Notes under the pieces: generated by a model
What the model was told of the DNA's origin: nothing
Database searches by the model: none
What the model saw: the letters and a program-made list of their open reading frames with translations, nothing else
From: Strigops habroptila
Lineage: Eukaryota; Chordata; Aves; Psittaciformes; Psittacidae
Length of the DNA: 64,000 nucleotides
Assembly (NCBI RefSeq): GCF_004027225.2
Contig: NW_022651108.1
Coordinates: forward strand, 124,001-188,000
Direction: 5' to 3'
Shown here: piece after piece, positions 23,105 through 36,289 of the stretch
Position numbering within the stretch: the first letter of the stretch is position 1
Layout: each line of letters begins with the position of its first letter
Translations under genes and position numbers: made by a program

Positions 23105-23885
23105 CGGGACGAGAGGGCTGTTAGTGCGGCTGCTGGGGCCGGTGCGGGGCTGCTGGGGCCACTGTGGGGCTGGTGGGGCTGGTGTGGGGCTGGTGTGGGG
23201 CGTGTGGGGCCGGTGTGGGGCTGGTGGGGCTGGTGTAGGGCTGGTGTGGGGCCAATATGGAGCTGGTGGGACCATTATGGACCCAGTATGGGGCTGGTGG
23301 GACCAGTGTGGGCCCAATGTGGGGCTGATGTGGGGCCGGTGTGGGGCTGGTGAGACCAGTGTGGGGCTGGTGTGGGGCTGGTGAGACCAGTGTGGGGCTG
23401 GTGTGGGGATGGTGGGGCTGGTGTAGGGCTGGTGTGGGGCCAATATGGAGCTGGTGGGACCATTATGGACCCAGTATGGGGCTGGTGGGACCATTATGGA
23501 CCCAGTATGGGGCTGGTGGGACCAGTGTGGGCCCAATGTGGGGCTGATGTGGGGCCAGTGTGGGGCTGGTGGGACCAGTGTGGGCCCAATGTGGGGCCGG
23601 TGGGACCAGTGTGGGGCTGGTGTGGAGCTGGTGGGGCTGGTGTGGGGCTGGTGGGACCATTATGGACCCAGTATGGGGCTGGTGGGACCAGTGCTGGCCC
23701 AACATGGGGCTGGTGGGACCAGTGTGGGGCTGGTGTGGGGCTGGTGGGGCCAGTGTGGGGCTGCTGGAGCTGGTGTGGGGCCGGTGTGGGGCTGACGTGG
23801 GGCTGCTGGGACCACTGTGGGGCTGGTGGGGACGGTGTGGGCCCATATGGGGCTGTGGGTCCCGCTGTGGGTCCCATGGGGTGAC
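23105..23885. repeat. GGGGCTGGTG array upstream of FBXO46
   Basis: Units such as TGTGGGGCTGGTGGGACC and CATTATGGACCCAGTATGG occupy the interval between the FBXO46 coding exon and its promoter, presumably a 5' UTR intron. Confidence 0.9.
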
Positions 23886-24069
23886 CCCGCTGCCCCCCCC
23901 AACACACTCACCCCGCGCCCCGCCCCTTCTCAAGCCCCGCCCCTTCTCAAGCCCCGCCCTCCCCGCAGAGGCCACGCCCCCTCCCCTCTCCCTGCCCTTA
24001 AAGCGGCCGCGGCGCGAACAGCGCCAGGCCCCGCCCCTCCCTGAGCCGCCACGCCCCTTTCCCCACCGC

Positions 24070-24700
24070 GCCGACCAATCAGTCAGCCGCGTTCGGGCCA
24101 TGCCCATATATGGACGGTGGCAGCGCGGTGGGCCTAGGGGGCGCGGAGGGGGCGTGGCCTACGCCGAAGGGGGCGTGGCCAGCGCTGGAGGGGGCGTGGT
24201 CATGGAGGAGGGGGCGTGGCCACGTGTCCCCGCCCGCCCCGGTCCCGCGTGGGCCCGGCCGGTGCCGCCCCCCCCCCGCCCCGGGGGGGTAACGGGAGAG
24301 CGGGGGGGGGGCTCCGGTGACCCCGGTGGGTGGCGGGAGGCCGGGCCTATAGAGACACCCCCCACACACACACACCACCCACCAAGCGCCATCCCCGGGG
24401 CCCGGCGGCCGGTACCGAGCGCCGCGGCAGGGCCTACGCGGCGCCCCCCCCCGCCCCGCGCTCCCCGAGCCCCGGGGCCCCGCCCGGTGCCGCCGCCCCT
24501 CCCCCGCTCACCGGGCAGGTGCCGGGCGCGGCCGCTCCGCCTCTCCGCGCCGCTTCCGGGGTGCCCCCCCGCGCATGCGCACACACGCGGCGCAGCGCGC
24601 CTGCTCAGCCGCGAAGGGGATGATGGGAGTTGTAGTTCGCTTTGGGGTGCCGGGGGGGTGTGTGTGTTGTGGCGGGGACTCCGCGCATGCGCGGTGAGCG
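24070..24700 (-). promoter_or_regulatory. CpG-rich FBXO46 promoter region
   Basis: It contains a CCAAT box (24075-24079), a perfect CArG box CCATATATGG (24104-24113) and two NRF1-type GCGCATGCGC palindromes (24571-24580, 24683-24692). It also has a ZNF143-type site (24617-24636; ACTACAACTCCCATCAT on the minus strand). Assignment to FBXO46 is by position; GIPR ends to the right on the same strand. Confidence 0.6.
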
Positions 24701-24831
24701 TGAGGGAGCCCAGTGCCCCCCCACTGCCCCCCCAGTGCCCCCCCACTGCACCCCAGTGCCCCCCCACTGCATCCCCAGTGCCCCCCCAGTGCCCCCCCCG
24801 TTGATTTCACAGGACTCACAGTGTCACCACG

Positions 24832-24837
24832 TGTATT
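24832..24837 (-). terminator. Possible variant polyadenylation signal AATACA for GIPR
   Basis: It lies about 280 bp downstream of the GIPR stop on the minus strand. It is a known weak variant hexamer; no AATAAA was seen nearby. Confidence 0.3.
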
Positions 24838-25114
24838 TTTAGGGTCCAGAGCTGGGGACACCCCCCTGAGACCCCCCCCCCAGCACCCAAAGGTGTCAAC
24901 GGCCCCCCCCTCCATATCCCCCCCGACCCCCCCAAAGACCCCCTTAACCCCACCCCAGCACCCAAAGCTAACAGGGACCCCCCCCAATCCCTCCCCAGCA
25001 CCCCAAGACCCACTGACCCTGCTCCCCAGCACCCACAGGTATAGTGGGACCCCCCCCCCCAGCACCCCAATGCATTGGGGACCCCCCCCCCAGCCCCGCT
25101 GCCCCCCCCCCCCC

Positions 25115-28100
25115 TCAGCAGACGCTCTCGGCCCCCGGGTGCCCCCCGGTACCGGGGGGGGGCTGCGGTCGCTGCTGCCCCCCCACGGCCACGTAGCGCC
25201 GGGCCCCACGGGGGGGGCCCCGGGGGGGGCGGCGGGGGGGGCAGGGGCCAGCGAGGCGACAGCGCTGCCACCCGCGGCGCACCTCGGCCTGCACCTGCGA
25301 CACAGCGACACTCAGCGGCACGATAGGGCACGACAGGGCACGACAGGGCACGACTGGGCACGACAGGGCACGATAGGGCACGATAGGGAACGATAGGGCA
25401 CGATAGAGAACGGCAGGGAACGATAGGGCACGACAGGGCGCGATAGGGCTCGATAGGGCGCGATAGGGCATGATAGGAAACGATACGGAGCCCCCCCCCC
25501 GGGTCACACCCCACCCCCAACGCACCTCCTTGTTGACGAAGCAGTAGAGGACGCTGACAACGAGGCCCTGGAGGGGGGGGGGGGGGTATGTCGTGATACA
25601 TCGTGCACACCCCTCGTTGCAAGAGCGACCGCCCCATTGCACTCCCATGTCCACCCATGAGGCCCCATATCCCCATGGCCCCATGGCCCATGGCCCCATG
25701 CCCCATATCCCATACCCTATACCCCACACCCCACATCCCACACCCCATATCCCCATATCCCACACCCCGTACCCCATAGCCAACACCCCATATCCCATAC
25801 CCCACACCCCACACCCCACACCCCATACCCCATACCCCATACCCCATATCCCCACCCCCCACCCCACACCCACACCCACACCCCCATCCCACACCCGCAC
25901 CCCACACCCCCCCACGCCCCACACCCCACACCCACACCCCATATCCCCATATCCCATACCCCATACCCCATATCCCACACCCCACACTCCCCACCCCCAC
26001 CCCCACCCCCACACCCACACCCCACACCCCATACCCCACATCCCACTCCCCACACCCCACACCCCACACCCCATATCCCCATATCCCCATATCCCATATC
26101 CCCACCCCACATCCCACACCCCACACCCCCCACCCCCCACCCCACACCCCATATCCCCATATCCCATACCCCATACCCCATATCCCACACCCCACATCCC
26201 ATAACCAACACCCCATATCCCCATATCCCCACCCCACACCCCACACCCCACACCCCACGCCCCCCACCTCCACACCACACCCCACATCCCACACCCCGTA
26301 CCCCATATCCCACGCCCCACACCCCCCGCCCCACACCCCACACCCCATATCCCCATATCCCCATATCCCATACCCCATACCCCATATCCCACACCCCACA
26401 TCCCATAACCAACACCCCATATCTCACACCCCATATCCCACACCCCACAACCCCACCCCACACCCCCCACACCACACCCCCCACCCCACACCCCAAACCC
26501 CACACCCCATCCCCATACCCCACACCCCGTACCCCATAACCAACACCCCATATCCCATACCACATATCCCATACCCCATACCCCACCCCCCACACCCCAT
26601 ATCCCCATATCCCACTCCCCATATCCCCATATCCCACACCCCCCACCCCACCCCCCGCCCCACACCGCTGCCCCCGGCCCTGCCTGTGAGGACGACAGCA
26701 GCACTTGCAGGCAGAGCCGCACCAGCCGCAGGGGCCCCCCCCCCGGGCCCGTCCCCGGCCAGAGCAAAGGCCACTTCGTGCACCCCCAGCAGCGGGATCA
26801 GCGTCAGCGTGGACCGGGCCAGCCTGGGGGGGGGGGGGGGGCACGATGGGGACCCCCAGGGGCACCCCAGAGACCCCCCGGCAGCCACAGGGACCCCCCC
26901 CACGGAACCATTTCAGACGGGGACCCACTATGGGGGATGTGGTTTGGGATGGGGAACCCCCCAATGGGACCCCCATGGAGATGGGGACCCCCCCAGGGAT
27001 CCGTTTTGGATGGGGACCCCCCAAATGGGACACCCTTGGGGATGGGGACCCCCCTCAAGGACCCATTTCAGATGGGGACCCACTATGGGGGATGTGGTTT
27101 GGGATGGGGACCCCCCCCAATGGGACCCCCTTGGGGATGGGGACCCCCCCAGGGATTCGTTTTGAATGGGGACCCACTATAGGGGACACGCTTTGGGATG
27201 GGGACCCCCACAATGGACCCATTTCGGATGGGGACCCAGTATAGGGGACGCACTTTGGGATGGGGACCCCCCCAAGGACCCATTTTGGATGGGGACCCAT
27301 TATGGGGGATGTGGTTTGGGATGGGGACCCCCCCAGGGATCCGTTTTGGATGGGGACCCCCCCAATGGGACACCCTTGGGGATGGGGACCCCCCCAAGGA
27401 CCCATTTTGGATGGGGACCCACTATGGGGGATGTGGTTTGGGATGGGGAACCCACCAATGGGACCCCCTTGGGGATGGGGATCACCCCCAAGGACCCATT
27501 TTGGATGGGGACCCACTATAGGGGACATGCTTTGGGATGGGGACCCCTCCAATGGGACACCCTTGGGGATGGGGACCCCCCCCAAGGACCCATTTTGGAA
27601 GGGGACCCACTATAGGGGACACACTTTGGGATGGGGACCCCCCCAAAAGACCCATTTCGGAGGGGGACCCACTATAGGGGACACACTTTGGGACAGGGAC
27701 CCCCCCAACGGAACCCTTTTGGATGGGGACACGGTTGGTGACAGGGACCCCCCCAAGGGACCCATTTTGGATGCAGACCCCCCCCCCCCGCCCCGGGCAC
27801 ACCTTTGAGGATGGGGACCCTTTATGAGGCCCACCTTTGGGGCTGGGGACCCCCAATATCCCCCCCCCCCTTGCCCCTGGTGCCCCCACCTGACCCTGGT
27901 GTCCCCCCTGGACACTTGGTGCGCCCGGACCTTGGCCACCAGGATGCGGACGATGCGGATGAAGACCACGAAGTTCACCTGAGGACACGGGGACCACAGC
28001 AGTGACCCCCCCCCGCCCCCCAAATATATGTGGGTCCCCCCCCCCCCCCAACCCCATGTCCCACCGTCACCCACCGCCACGGCCACCAGGATGGGGCAGC

Positions 28101-31100
28101 GGATGATCCACCACACCGCCGGCTTCTCGTTCCTCTCCCAGCATCTGCCATGGGGGGGGGGGGTCACCGGGGTCCCCCCCCCCGGGCACCCCAAGGTGAT
28201 AATGTGGGGGGGGGGGGGGTCTGGTGGCCTCACCCCTCGTTCTCGTAGAGGTACCTCACCACCACCCATGGGACCACGAAGAGCACGGGGGCACCTGGAG
28301 GGGGGAGGAGGTTGTGGGGATATGGGGGGATGTGTGGGGTGTGGGGTGTGGGGTGTGCGGTAGGGAATATGGGGTATGGGATATGGGGTGTGGGGTATGG
28401 GGTGTGGGGTATAGGGTGTGGGGTGTGGGGTATAGGGTGTGGGGTGTGGGGTGTGGGGTGTGGGATATGGGGTATGGGGTGTGGGGTATAGGGTGTGGGG
28501 TGTGGGGTGTGGGGTGTGGGGTAGGGAATATGGGGTATGGGGTGTGGGGTGTGGGGTAGGGGGTGTGGGGTGTGGGGTATAGGGTGTGGGATATGGGGTA
28601 TGGGGTGTGGGGTATAGGGTGTGGGGTGTGGGGTATAGGGTGTGGGGTGTGGGGTATGGGATATGGGATATGGGATATGGGGTGCGGGATATGGGGTATG
28701 GGGTATGGGGTGTGGGGTATGGGGTATGGGATGTGGGGTATGGGGTATGGGATATGGGGTATGGGGTGTGGGGTATGGGATATGGGGTATGGGGTATGGA
28801 GTGTGGGGTATGGGATATGGGGTACGGGATATAGGGATATGGGGTATGGGGTTTGGGGTGTGGGGTGTGGGGTGTGGGGTATGGGATATGGGATATGGGG
28901 TATGGGGTATGGGGTATGGGATATGGGGTATGGGATATGGGGTACAGGGTATGGGGTACGGGGTATGGGGATATGGGGTATGGGGTATGGGATATGGGGT
29001 ACGGGATATAGGGATATGGGGTATGGGGTGTGGGGTGTGGGGTGTGGGGTATGAGGATATGGGGTATGGGGATATGGGGATATGGGACATGGGGCTATGG
29101 GATATGGGATATGGGATGTGGGGCTATGGGATATGGGCTATGGGATGTGGGGCTATGGGACACAGGGATATGGGCTATGGGGCTATGGGGCTATGGGACA
29201 CAGGGATACGGGATATGGGACATGGGGCTATGGGACACAGGGATATGGGATATGGGCTATGGGGCTATGGGGACATGGGGACATGGGGCTCACCCCAGCC
29301 GAGGAGCAGGAATGCCGGGAGGCAGCGCTCGCCGGAGAAGGCCGCCAGCACCAGCAGCTTGTGCAGGAAGAGCCCCTCGGCCAGCAGCCACCCGTAGTTG
29401 GCTCCCACACAGTACTGGGTGATGGCCTGCGCCAGGCGGCACCCGGCCACCGCCTGCACCGCGCCGCCGGCACCCACACCGGCACCCGCACCCGCACCCG
29501 CACCCGCACCCGCACCGGCGTGGGGAGGAGCAGGGCATGGAGGGGCAGGGGCACGGAGGGGCAGGGGCATGATGGACCAACGTCAGGATGGACCGATGTC
29601 ATGGAGAACCAACACCAACATGGACCAACGTCATGTTGGCCAAGTCCCCCCCTTGCATCCCACCATCCTGCCCCATGGCTCCCCCGATGGCTACCCCATG
29701 GGTCCCCCCATGGTTTCCCCTATGGTTCCCTATATGGTTCCCACATAGATCCCCAATGTCCTCCCCACGGATCCCCCATGTCCTCCCAATGTCCCGCCCA
29801 TGGTTCCCCTCATGGATCCCCCATGGATCCCCCCATGGTTCCCCCCATGATCCCCCCATGGTTGCCCCCATGATCCCCACCGAGTTCCTCCCATGCCCCC
29901 CACATGATTCCCCCATTGTTCCCCCCATGGATCCCCCCATAGCTCCCACATGATTCCCTCCATAGTTCCCCCCATGCCCCCCAAATGATTCCCCCATTGT
30001 TCCCCCTATGGTCCCCCCCTAGTTCCCCCCATGGCCCCAACATGATTCCCCTATTGCTCCCCCCATGGTCCCCCCCTAGTTCCCCCCATGCCCCCAACAT
30101 GATTCCCCCATGGATCCCCCCATGGTCCCCCCGTTGTTCCCCCCATGCCCCCCACATGATTCCCCCATGGATCCCCCCATGGTCCCCAAATAGATCCCCC
30201 CATGCCCCCCACATGATTCCCCCATAGTTCCCCCCATGCCCCCCCCACATGATTTCCCCATTGTTCCCCCCATGGTCCCCCCCTAGTTTCCCCCCACATG
30301 ATTCCCCCATGGATCCCCCCATGGTCCCCCCATTGTTCCCCCCATGGTCCCCCATAGTTCCCTCCATGCCCCCCACATGATTCCCGCATTGTTCTCCCCA
30401 TGGATCCCCCCATAGTCCCCCCCTAATTTCCCCCATGCCCCCCACACGATCCCCCCATGGTCCCCCCATAGTTCCCGGTCCCCCCCGGTCTCCCCGCGCC
30501 GCGCACCTCGTGGCGCAGCCCGTGCAGCGGGTGCCCGGCCCCGGCCCGCAGGCGGCGCTGCAGCAGCGCGTCCCGCGTCAGGATGGCGCCGGCGCGAAGC
30601 ACGAAGGACACGAACAGGTTCGCGTGGATGAAGTTGCGGGTGCAGCGGAGGCGCCTGAGCAGCACCGGGGGGGGGGACCCCACCGTGGGTGCCCCCCCTC
30701 ACTATGGGTGCCCCCTCACTATGGGTGCCCCCCTCACTATGGGTGCCCCCTCACTATGGGTGCCCCTCACTATGGGTGCCCCTCACTATGGGCACCCCTC
30801 ACTATGGGCGTCCATCGCTATGGGTGCCCCCTCACTATGGGTGTTCATCACTATGGGTGCCCCCTCACTACAGGTGTCCATCACTATGGGTGCCCCTCAC
30901 TATGGGTGTCCATCACTGTGGGCGTCCATCACTATGGGCGCCCCCTCACTATGGGCGTCCATCACTGTGGGTGACCCTCACTATGGGTGTCCATCACTAT
31001 GGGCACCCCCTCACTATGGGTGTCCATCACTGTGGGTGCCCCTCACACCCATGGGTGCCCCCCTCACTATGGCCATCCATCACTACGGGTGCCCCTTCAC

Positions 31101-34100
31101 TATGGGTGTCCATCACTATGGGTGCCCCTCACTATGGTTGTCCATCGCTATGGGTGCCCCTCACACCCATGGGTGCCCCCTCACTCCCATGGGTGCCGGG
31201 TCGGTACCTGAAGAGCAGCAGCAGCAGCAGCGCCAGGACCAGGGCGACGAGGGACAGGGAGTAGCCGATCGTGTAGAGCAGCCGGAGCTGCTCCAGCAGC
31301 CAGGCCTGGCGCTGGGGACATGGCACCGGGGACATGGCACCAGGGACATGGCACCGGGGACATGGCACCGGGACCAGGATCACGGCACCGGGACCAGGGA
31401 CATGGCACCGGGACCAAGGACACAGCACCGGGACCAGGGACATGGCACCGGGACCAAGGACACAGTACCAGGACCAGGGACATGGCACTGGGGATACGGC
31501 ACCGGGACCAGGGACACGGCACCGGGACCAGGGACAGGGCACCAGGACCATGGGCACGGTATCAGGACCAGGGGCATGGCACCGGGGACACGGCACCGGG
31601 ACCAGGGTCATGGCACTGGGACCACGGACATGGCACCGGCACCGGGGACACGGCACTGGGACCAGGGACATGGCACCGGGGACACAGCAACGGGACCAGG
31701 GACATGGCACCGGGGACACGGCAACGGTACCAGGGACATGGCACCGGGGACATGGCACTGGGGACATGGCACCAGGACCAGGGGACACGATCCGGCACCA
31801 CAGGGACACAGCCTGGAGTTTATGGCATGGGATGGAGGAACATGTGAAGAAGGAACATGGGATGGGATGGAGGAACATGGGATGGAGGAACATGGGATGG
31901 AGGAACATGGGATGGCACAGAGCAACACGGCACAGAGGAACACGGGATGGGATGGAGGAAGATGGGATGGGATGGAGGAACATGGGATGGGATGGAGGAA
32001 CATGGGATGAGCTGGAGGAACACGGGATGGGTTGGAGGAAGATGGGATGAGCTGGAGGAAGATGGGATGAGCTGGAGAAACACGGGATGGGTTGGAGGAA
32101 GATGGGATGAGCTGGAGGAACACGGGATGGGATGGAGGAAGATGGGATGAGGTGGAGGAACACGGGATGGGATGGAGGAAGATGGGATGAGCTGGAGGAA
32201 GATGGGATGAGCTGGAGGAACACGGGATGGGATAGAGGAAAAATGGGATGGGATGGAGGAAGATGGGATGAGCTGGAGGAACATGGGATGGGATGGGGGA
32301 AAAATGGGATGGGATGGAGGACCATGGGATGAGGTGGAAGAACACGGGATGAGCTGGAGGAAGATGGGCTGACGGCGCCGGGACGCGGCACAGCGCACGG
32401 CACAGCATGACACGGAGCAAGGCGGCGCGGAGCTGCACGCTCCGGCGCATCCCAGCATCCCCCCGCACATCCCACGCTGCCTCATCCCGCCTCATCCCGC
32501 CACATCCCGGCGCATCCCAGCACGGGGCACGGCAGCGTGACACAGCCCAGCGTGGCAGCTCCAGCTTGCCGCGGCACCCCCCGGCGTGCCGGCACCCCCC
32601 GGCGCTCCATAGCTCCCTATAGCTCCCTATAGCCCCCTATAGCCCGCCCCGTAACCCCACCTGCAGCGGCTGCTCGGGCGCGGTGTCCTCGCACTGTCCA
32701 TGGTCCTGCCACGGCCGCCCGGTGCCGTCGGTGACCCAGCGCCCGTCGGGGCCGCAGCGCCGGAACACCAGCCCCCCCTGCACTGCAGCCGGTGGCACCC
32801 CACGGGGGTGGCACCCATCGTCATCCCCCCCATTGGGTGCCCCATAGGTGTGACACCCGCGAATGTGGCACCACCCCCCCTATGTCCATGCCGTCCATGG
32901 ATGTGACACCCATGCATCACCCATGTCCATGTCACCCACAGCCATGGCCCCCCCACGGTAGTGTCACCCATGGGCACCCCATGTCCATGGCCCCCATGTC
33001 CATGTCCCCCCATGTTCATGTTCATATGCCCCATGCCCCTGGCCCCCCATCTCTCCCCATGTCCATGCCCATGTCCCCCCATCTCTCCCCATGTCCCCCC
33101 ATGTCCCCCCATGCCCATGTCCCCCCATCTCTCCCCATGTCCCCCCATGTCCCCCCATGTCCACGGCCCCCCATCTCTCCCCATGTCCCCCCCATTCCCC
33201 CCATGCCCATGTCCATGCCCCCGGCGGGGGGGGTACCTCGGTGGTGCCAGGGCAGGTAGGGGGGGCAGGGGACGCTGGCGGTGCTGTTGGGGGGCGCGTC
33301 CCCCCAACACGCGTACATGTCGAAGCTGCGGTTGCAGACGGGCCCTGGGGGGGTGCCGCGGGTCAGGGGGGGCCCTGGGGGTGTCACCGACATCCCCCCC
33401 CCCCAACCCCGTGCCGGGGCTCACCGGGGGCCGGCGGGTCAAGGCGCAGGCGCAGCTCACAGGCCTGGCGGTACCGGAGCCACGCGGCCAGTGTGGCGCG
33501 GGCAGAGCGCTCCTGTGGGGACACAGCCATGGGGAGAGCAACATGGGGACACCACCATGGAGATATCAGCATGGGGACATCAGCATTGAGTGACCACTAT
33601 GGGGACATCAACAATGGGGACACCACCATGGGGACACCACCATGGGGATATCAGCATGGGAACATCAGCACTGAGTGACCACTATGGGGACATCAACATG
33701 GGGACATCAACATGGGGACATCAACATGGAGACACCACCACGGGGACAGCAATGAGTGACCACTACGGGGACATCAATGGGGACACTGCCATGGGGACAC
33801 TGCCATGGGGACATCAACATGGGGACACCACCATGGGAATATCAGCATGGGGACATCAGCATTGAGTGACCACTATGGGGACATCAACATGGGGACATCA
33901 ACGTGGAGACACCACCATGGGGACAGCAATGAGTGACCACTATGGGGACATCAATGGGGACATTGCCATGGGGACATCAACATTGAGTGACCAGTAAGGG
34001 GACATTGACAATGGGGACACCGCCATGGGGATATCAACGTGGGGACATCAACATGGGGACACCACCATGGGGACATCAACGTGGGGACATCAACAACGGG

Positions 34101-34347
34101 ACACCACTATGGGGCTACCAGTATGTGGACATCAATATGGGGACACCACCATGGGGGCATCAACATGGGGACACCGCCATGGGGACACCACTATGAGGAC
34201 ACCACCATGGGGTCATCAATATGGGGACACCATGACTGCAGCCACCCCCTTGGGACACACAGACACACACTTGGGGGTCCCGGCTCTCACCTCTGCCCCA
34301 CGCAGGACCCGGTGAAGCAGGGTGGGGGCCGCTGCCCAGTGCCCCAT
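25115..34347 (-). CDS. GIPR: Gastric inhibitory polypeptide receptor (GIPR), class B GPCR
   Basis: Thirteen coding exons, minus strand: 34347-34291, 33512-33425, 33344-33237, 32782-32661, 31311-31208, 30654-30507, 29453-29294, 28294-28234, 28144-28075, 27978-27890, 26823-26684, 25567-25526 and 25294-25115. They encode about 455 aa (human 466). The N-terminal domain has the six class-B cysteines ([43 protein letters not shown]). Seven membrane segments follow, with [73 protein letters not shown] and [12 protein letters not shown]. The receptor binds GIP and raises cAMP. Exon 1 (19 residues, good Kozak) is the weakest call. In exon 11 a ten-C run (26735-26744, + strand) must be nine to stay in frame. 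The exon 11 donor is GC rather than GT. Confidence 0.94.
25315..25485. repeat. 10-bp array (GATAGGGCAC) in GIPR intron 12
   Basis: About 17 copies of GATAGGGCAC / GACAGGGCAC between the last two exons. Confidence 0.9.
25665..26665. repeat. CCCCATATCCCACA array, GIPR intron 11
   Basis: About 1 kb of 7-8-bp words (CCCCATA, TCCCACAC, CCCACAC). It is the reverse complement in composition and order of the array at 28315-29290. Confidence 0.92.
26895..27780. repeat. ATGGGGACCC array in GIPR intron 10
   Basis: Larger units combine GGATGGGGACCCACTATGG, GGGATGTGGTTTGGGATGG and AAGGACCCATTTTGGATGG, with period about 60-110 bp. Confidence 0.88.
28315..29290. repeat. GGGGTATGGGATAT array, GIPR intron 7
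   Basis: About 1 kb of GGGGTGT, GGGGTAT and GGGATAT words changes to GGGGCTATGGGACACAGGG at the right end. It fills the intron almost from donor to acceptor and is complementary to the intron 11 array. Confidence 0.92.
29470..30475. repeat. GIPR intron 6 arrays
   Basis: A short CACCCG hexamer run (29470-29517), a GGGGCAGGGGCA stretch, then about 830 bp of CCCCCATGGTTCC / CCCCCCACATGATTCC units, the last complete near 30470. Confidence 0.88.
30690..31195. repeat. CTCACTATGGGTG array in GIPR intron 5
   Basis: 15-18-bp units (CTCACTATGGGTGCCCC, CATCACTATGGGTGTC) fill the intron. Confidence 0.9.
31315..32375. repeat. Two arrays in GIPR intron 4
   Basis: GGGACATGGCACCGGGACCA units (31315-31790) are followed by GGAGGAACATGGGATGGGAT units (31845-32375). 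A short unique stretch with CATCCCGCC repeats precedes exon 4 side. Confidence 0.9.
32880..33230. repeat. CCATGTCCCC array in GIPR intron 3
   Basis: Units of CCCCATGTCCCCCCATCTCT with CATGCCCATG variants. Confidence 0.85.
33525..34240. repeat. GGGGACATCAACAT array in GIPR intron 1
   Basis: Units of ATGGGGACATCAACATGGGG and GGGACACCACCATGG, with GAGTGACCACTATGGGG. They resemble the QPCTL intron 4 array (15800-16585). Confidence 0.9.
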
Positions 34348-34794
34348 GGCAACAGCTCCTGGGGGGGGGGGTGTCAGCACCGTGTGTCCCTTGTCCCCCC
34401 CCCAATGTCCCTTATCCCCCCATGGCCCTTGTCTCCCCCCCATGGCCCTTATTCCCCCCCCTTCACCCCTCAATGTCCCTTGTCCCCCCTCCCCCATGTC
34501 CCGGTGCCACCCCCGGTGTTCCTTATCCCCCCCACGTCCATTGTCCCCCCCCATGTCCCTTGTCCCCTTCTCGTCCCTTATCACCCCCCTTGTCCCTTAT
34601 CACCCCCCCTTTGTCCCCCCCATGTCCCGGGTCCCCCCGGATCCCCCCCGTTCTCCGGTACCGGCTCGTCGCGGGGCTCCGCCGCCCTCGGGGCACCGGC
34701 ACCGGCGGCACCGCCCCGGGATGGGCGGGGGACGGGGGGGGGGCTCTGGTGGAGCAACGTGATCCGGGGAGGGGGGGGGGCACCCGGCAGGGTC

Positions 34795-36275
34795 CCAGTG
34801 TCACCATGGGGGGTCACAGTGTCACCATGAGGGGTCCCAGTGTCACTATGGGGGGTCCCAGTGTCATTTAAGGGGGTCCCAGTGTCATTTAGGGGCGTCC
34901 CAGTGTCACTAAGGGGGTCCCAGTGCCAATTAAAGGGGTCCCAGTGTCATAAGGGGGTCCCAGTGTCACTAAGGGGGGCCCCAGTGGTCACTAAGGGGTC
35001 CCAGTGCCAATTAAAGGGGTCCCAGTGTCACTAAGGGGGTCCCAGTGTCAATTAAAGGGGTCCCAGTGTCGCTATGGGGGGTCCCAGTGTCATTTAGGGG
35101 GGTCCCAGTGTCACTAAGGGGGTCCCAGTGCCAATTAAAGGGGTCCCAGTGTCACTATGGGGGGTCCCAGTGTCATTTAGGGGGGTCCCAGTGCCACTAA
35201 GGGGGTCCCAGTGCCAATTAAAGGGGTCCCAGTGTCACTTAAGGGGGTCCCAGTGTCATTTAGGGGGGCCCCAGTCTCAATAATGGGGTCCCAGTGTAAC
35301 TTAAGGGGGCCCCAGCATCACTAACGGGGTTCCCAGTATCACCCAGGGCGTCCCAGTGTCACTTAGGGGGGTCCTGGTGTCACTATGGGGGTCCCAGTGT
35401 TACTCAAGAGGGTCCTAGTGTCACTATGGGGGTCCCATTGTCACTTGGGGGGGTCCCAGTGTCACTATGGAGGTCCCAGTGCCCATTAAAGGGGTCCCAG
35501 TCCCACTTAGGGGGGTCCCAGTGTCAATTAAAGGGGTTTCAGTGTCACTTAGAGTGGTCCCAGTGTCACTGTAGGGGTCCCAGTGTCACTATGGGGTCCC
35601 CAATGTCACTATGGGGTCCCCGGTGTCACTATGGGGGTCCCAGTGTTACTCAAGGGGGTCCTAGTGTGGGATTTCCATTTTCACTATGGAGATCGCAGTC
35701 ACTTAATGGGTTCCCAGTGTGAATTGGGACCCCCTTAAGTTACACTGGGACCCCCTTAGTGACACTGGGACCCTCCTAAATGACACTGGGACCCTCATAG
35801 TGACACTGGGAACCCACTATGGGGGGTCCCAGTGTCATTAATGGGGTCCCAGTGTCACTGTGGGTGTCCCAGTGTTACTTAGGGGGGTCCCAGTGTCATT
35901 AAGGGGGTCCCAGTGTCACTAAGGGGTCCCAGTGCCAATTAAAGGGGTCCCAGTGTCATAAGGGGGTCCCAGTGTCACTAAGGGGGGTCCCAGTGGTCAC
36001 TAAGGGGTCCCAGTGCCAATTAAAGGGGTCCCAGTGTCACTAAGGGGGTCCCAGTGTCAATTAAAGGGGTCCCAGTGTCATAAGGGGGTCCCAGTGTCAC
36101 TTAGGGGGGTCCCAGTGCCAATTAAAGGGGTCCCAGTGTCACTAAGGAGGTCCCAGTGTGATTAAAGGGGTCCCAGTGCCAATTAAAGGGGTCCCAGTGT
36201 CACTATGGGTGTCCCAGTGTCACTTAGGGGGGTCCCAGTGTCATTAAAGGGGTCCCAGTGTCCCTATGGGCGCCC
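34795..36275. repeat. ~22-bp GGTCCCAGTGTCACTAAGG intergenic array
   Basis: About 65 copies between GIPR and the OPA3 promoter, with CACTATGG, CATTTAGG and CCAATTAAAG variants. A short segment near 35718-35812 is inverted. No gene is seen here. Confidence 0.93.
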
Positions 36276-36289
36276 CAGTGTCCCATGGA

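Noticed and set aside
25717-27033. Long MGYGVWGM-like frames in GIPR introns 7 and 11
   Set aside because: Translation of 7-bp array words; real GIPR exons lie between and beside them.
34400-34780. Additional upstream GIPR exon
   Set aside because: CpG-rich and may contain a non-coding first exon, but no splice pair or coding similarity could be fixed.
34795-36275. CRISPR-like regular repeats
   Set aside because: Units are contiguous tandem copies without unique spacers, in a vertebrate genome.
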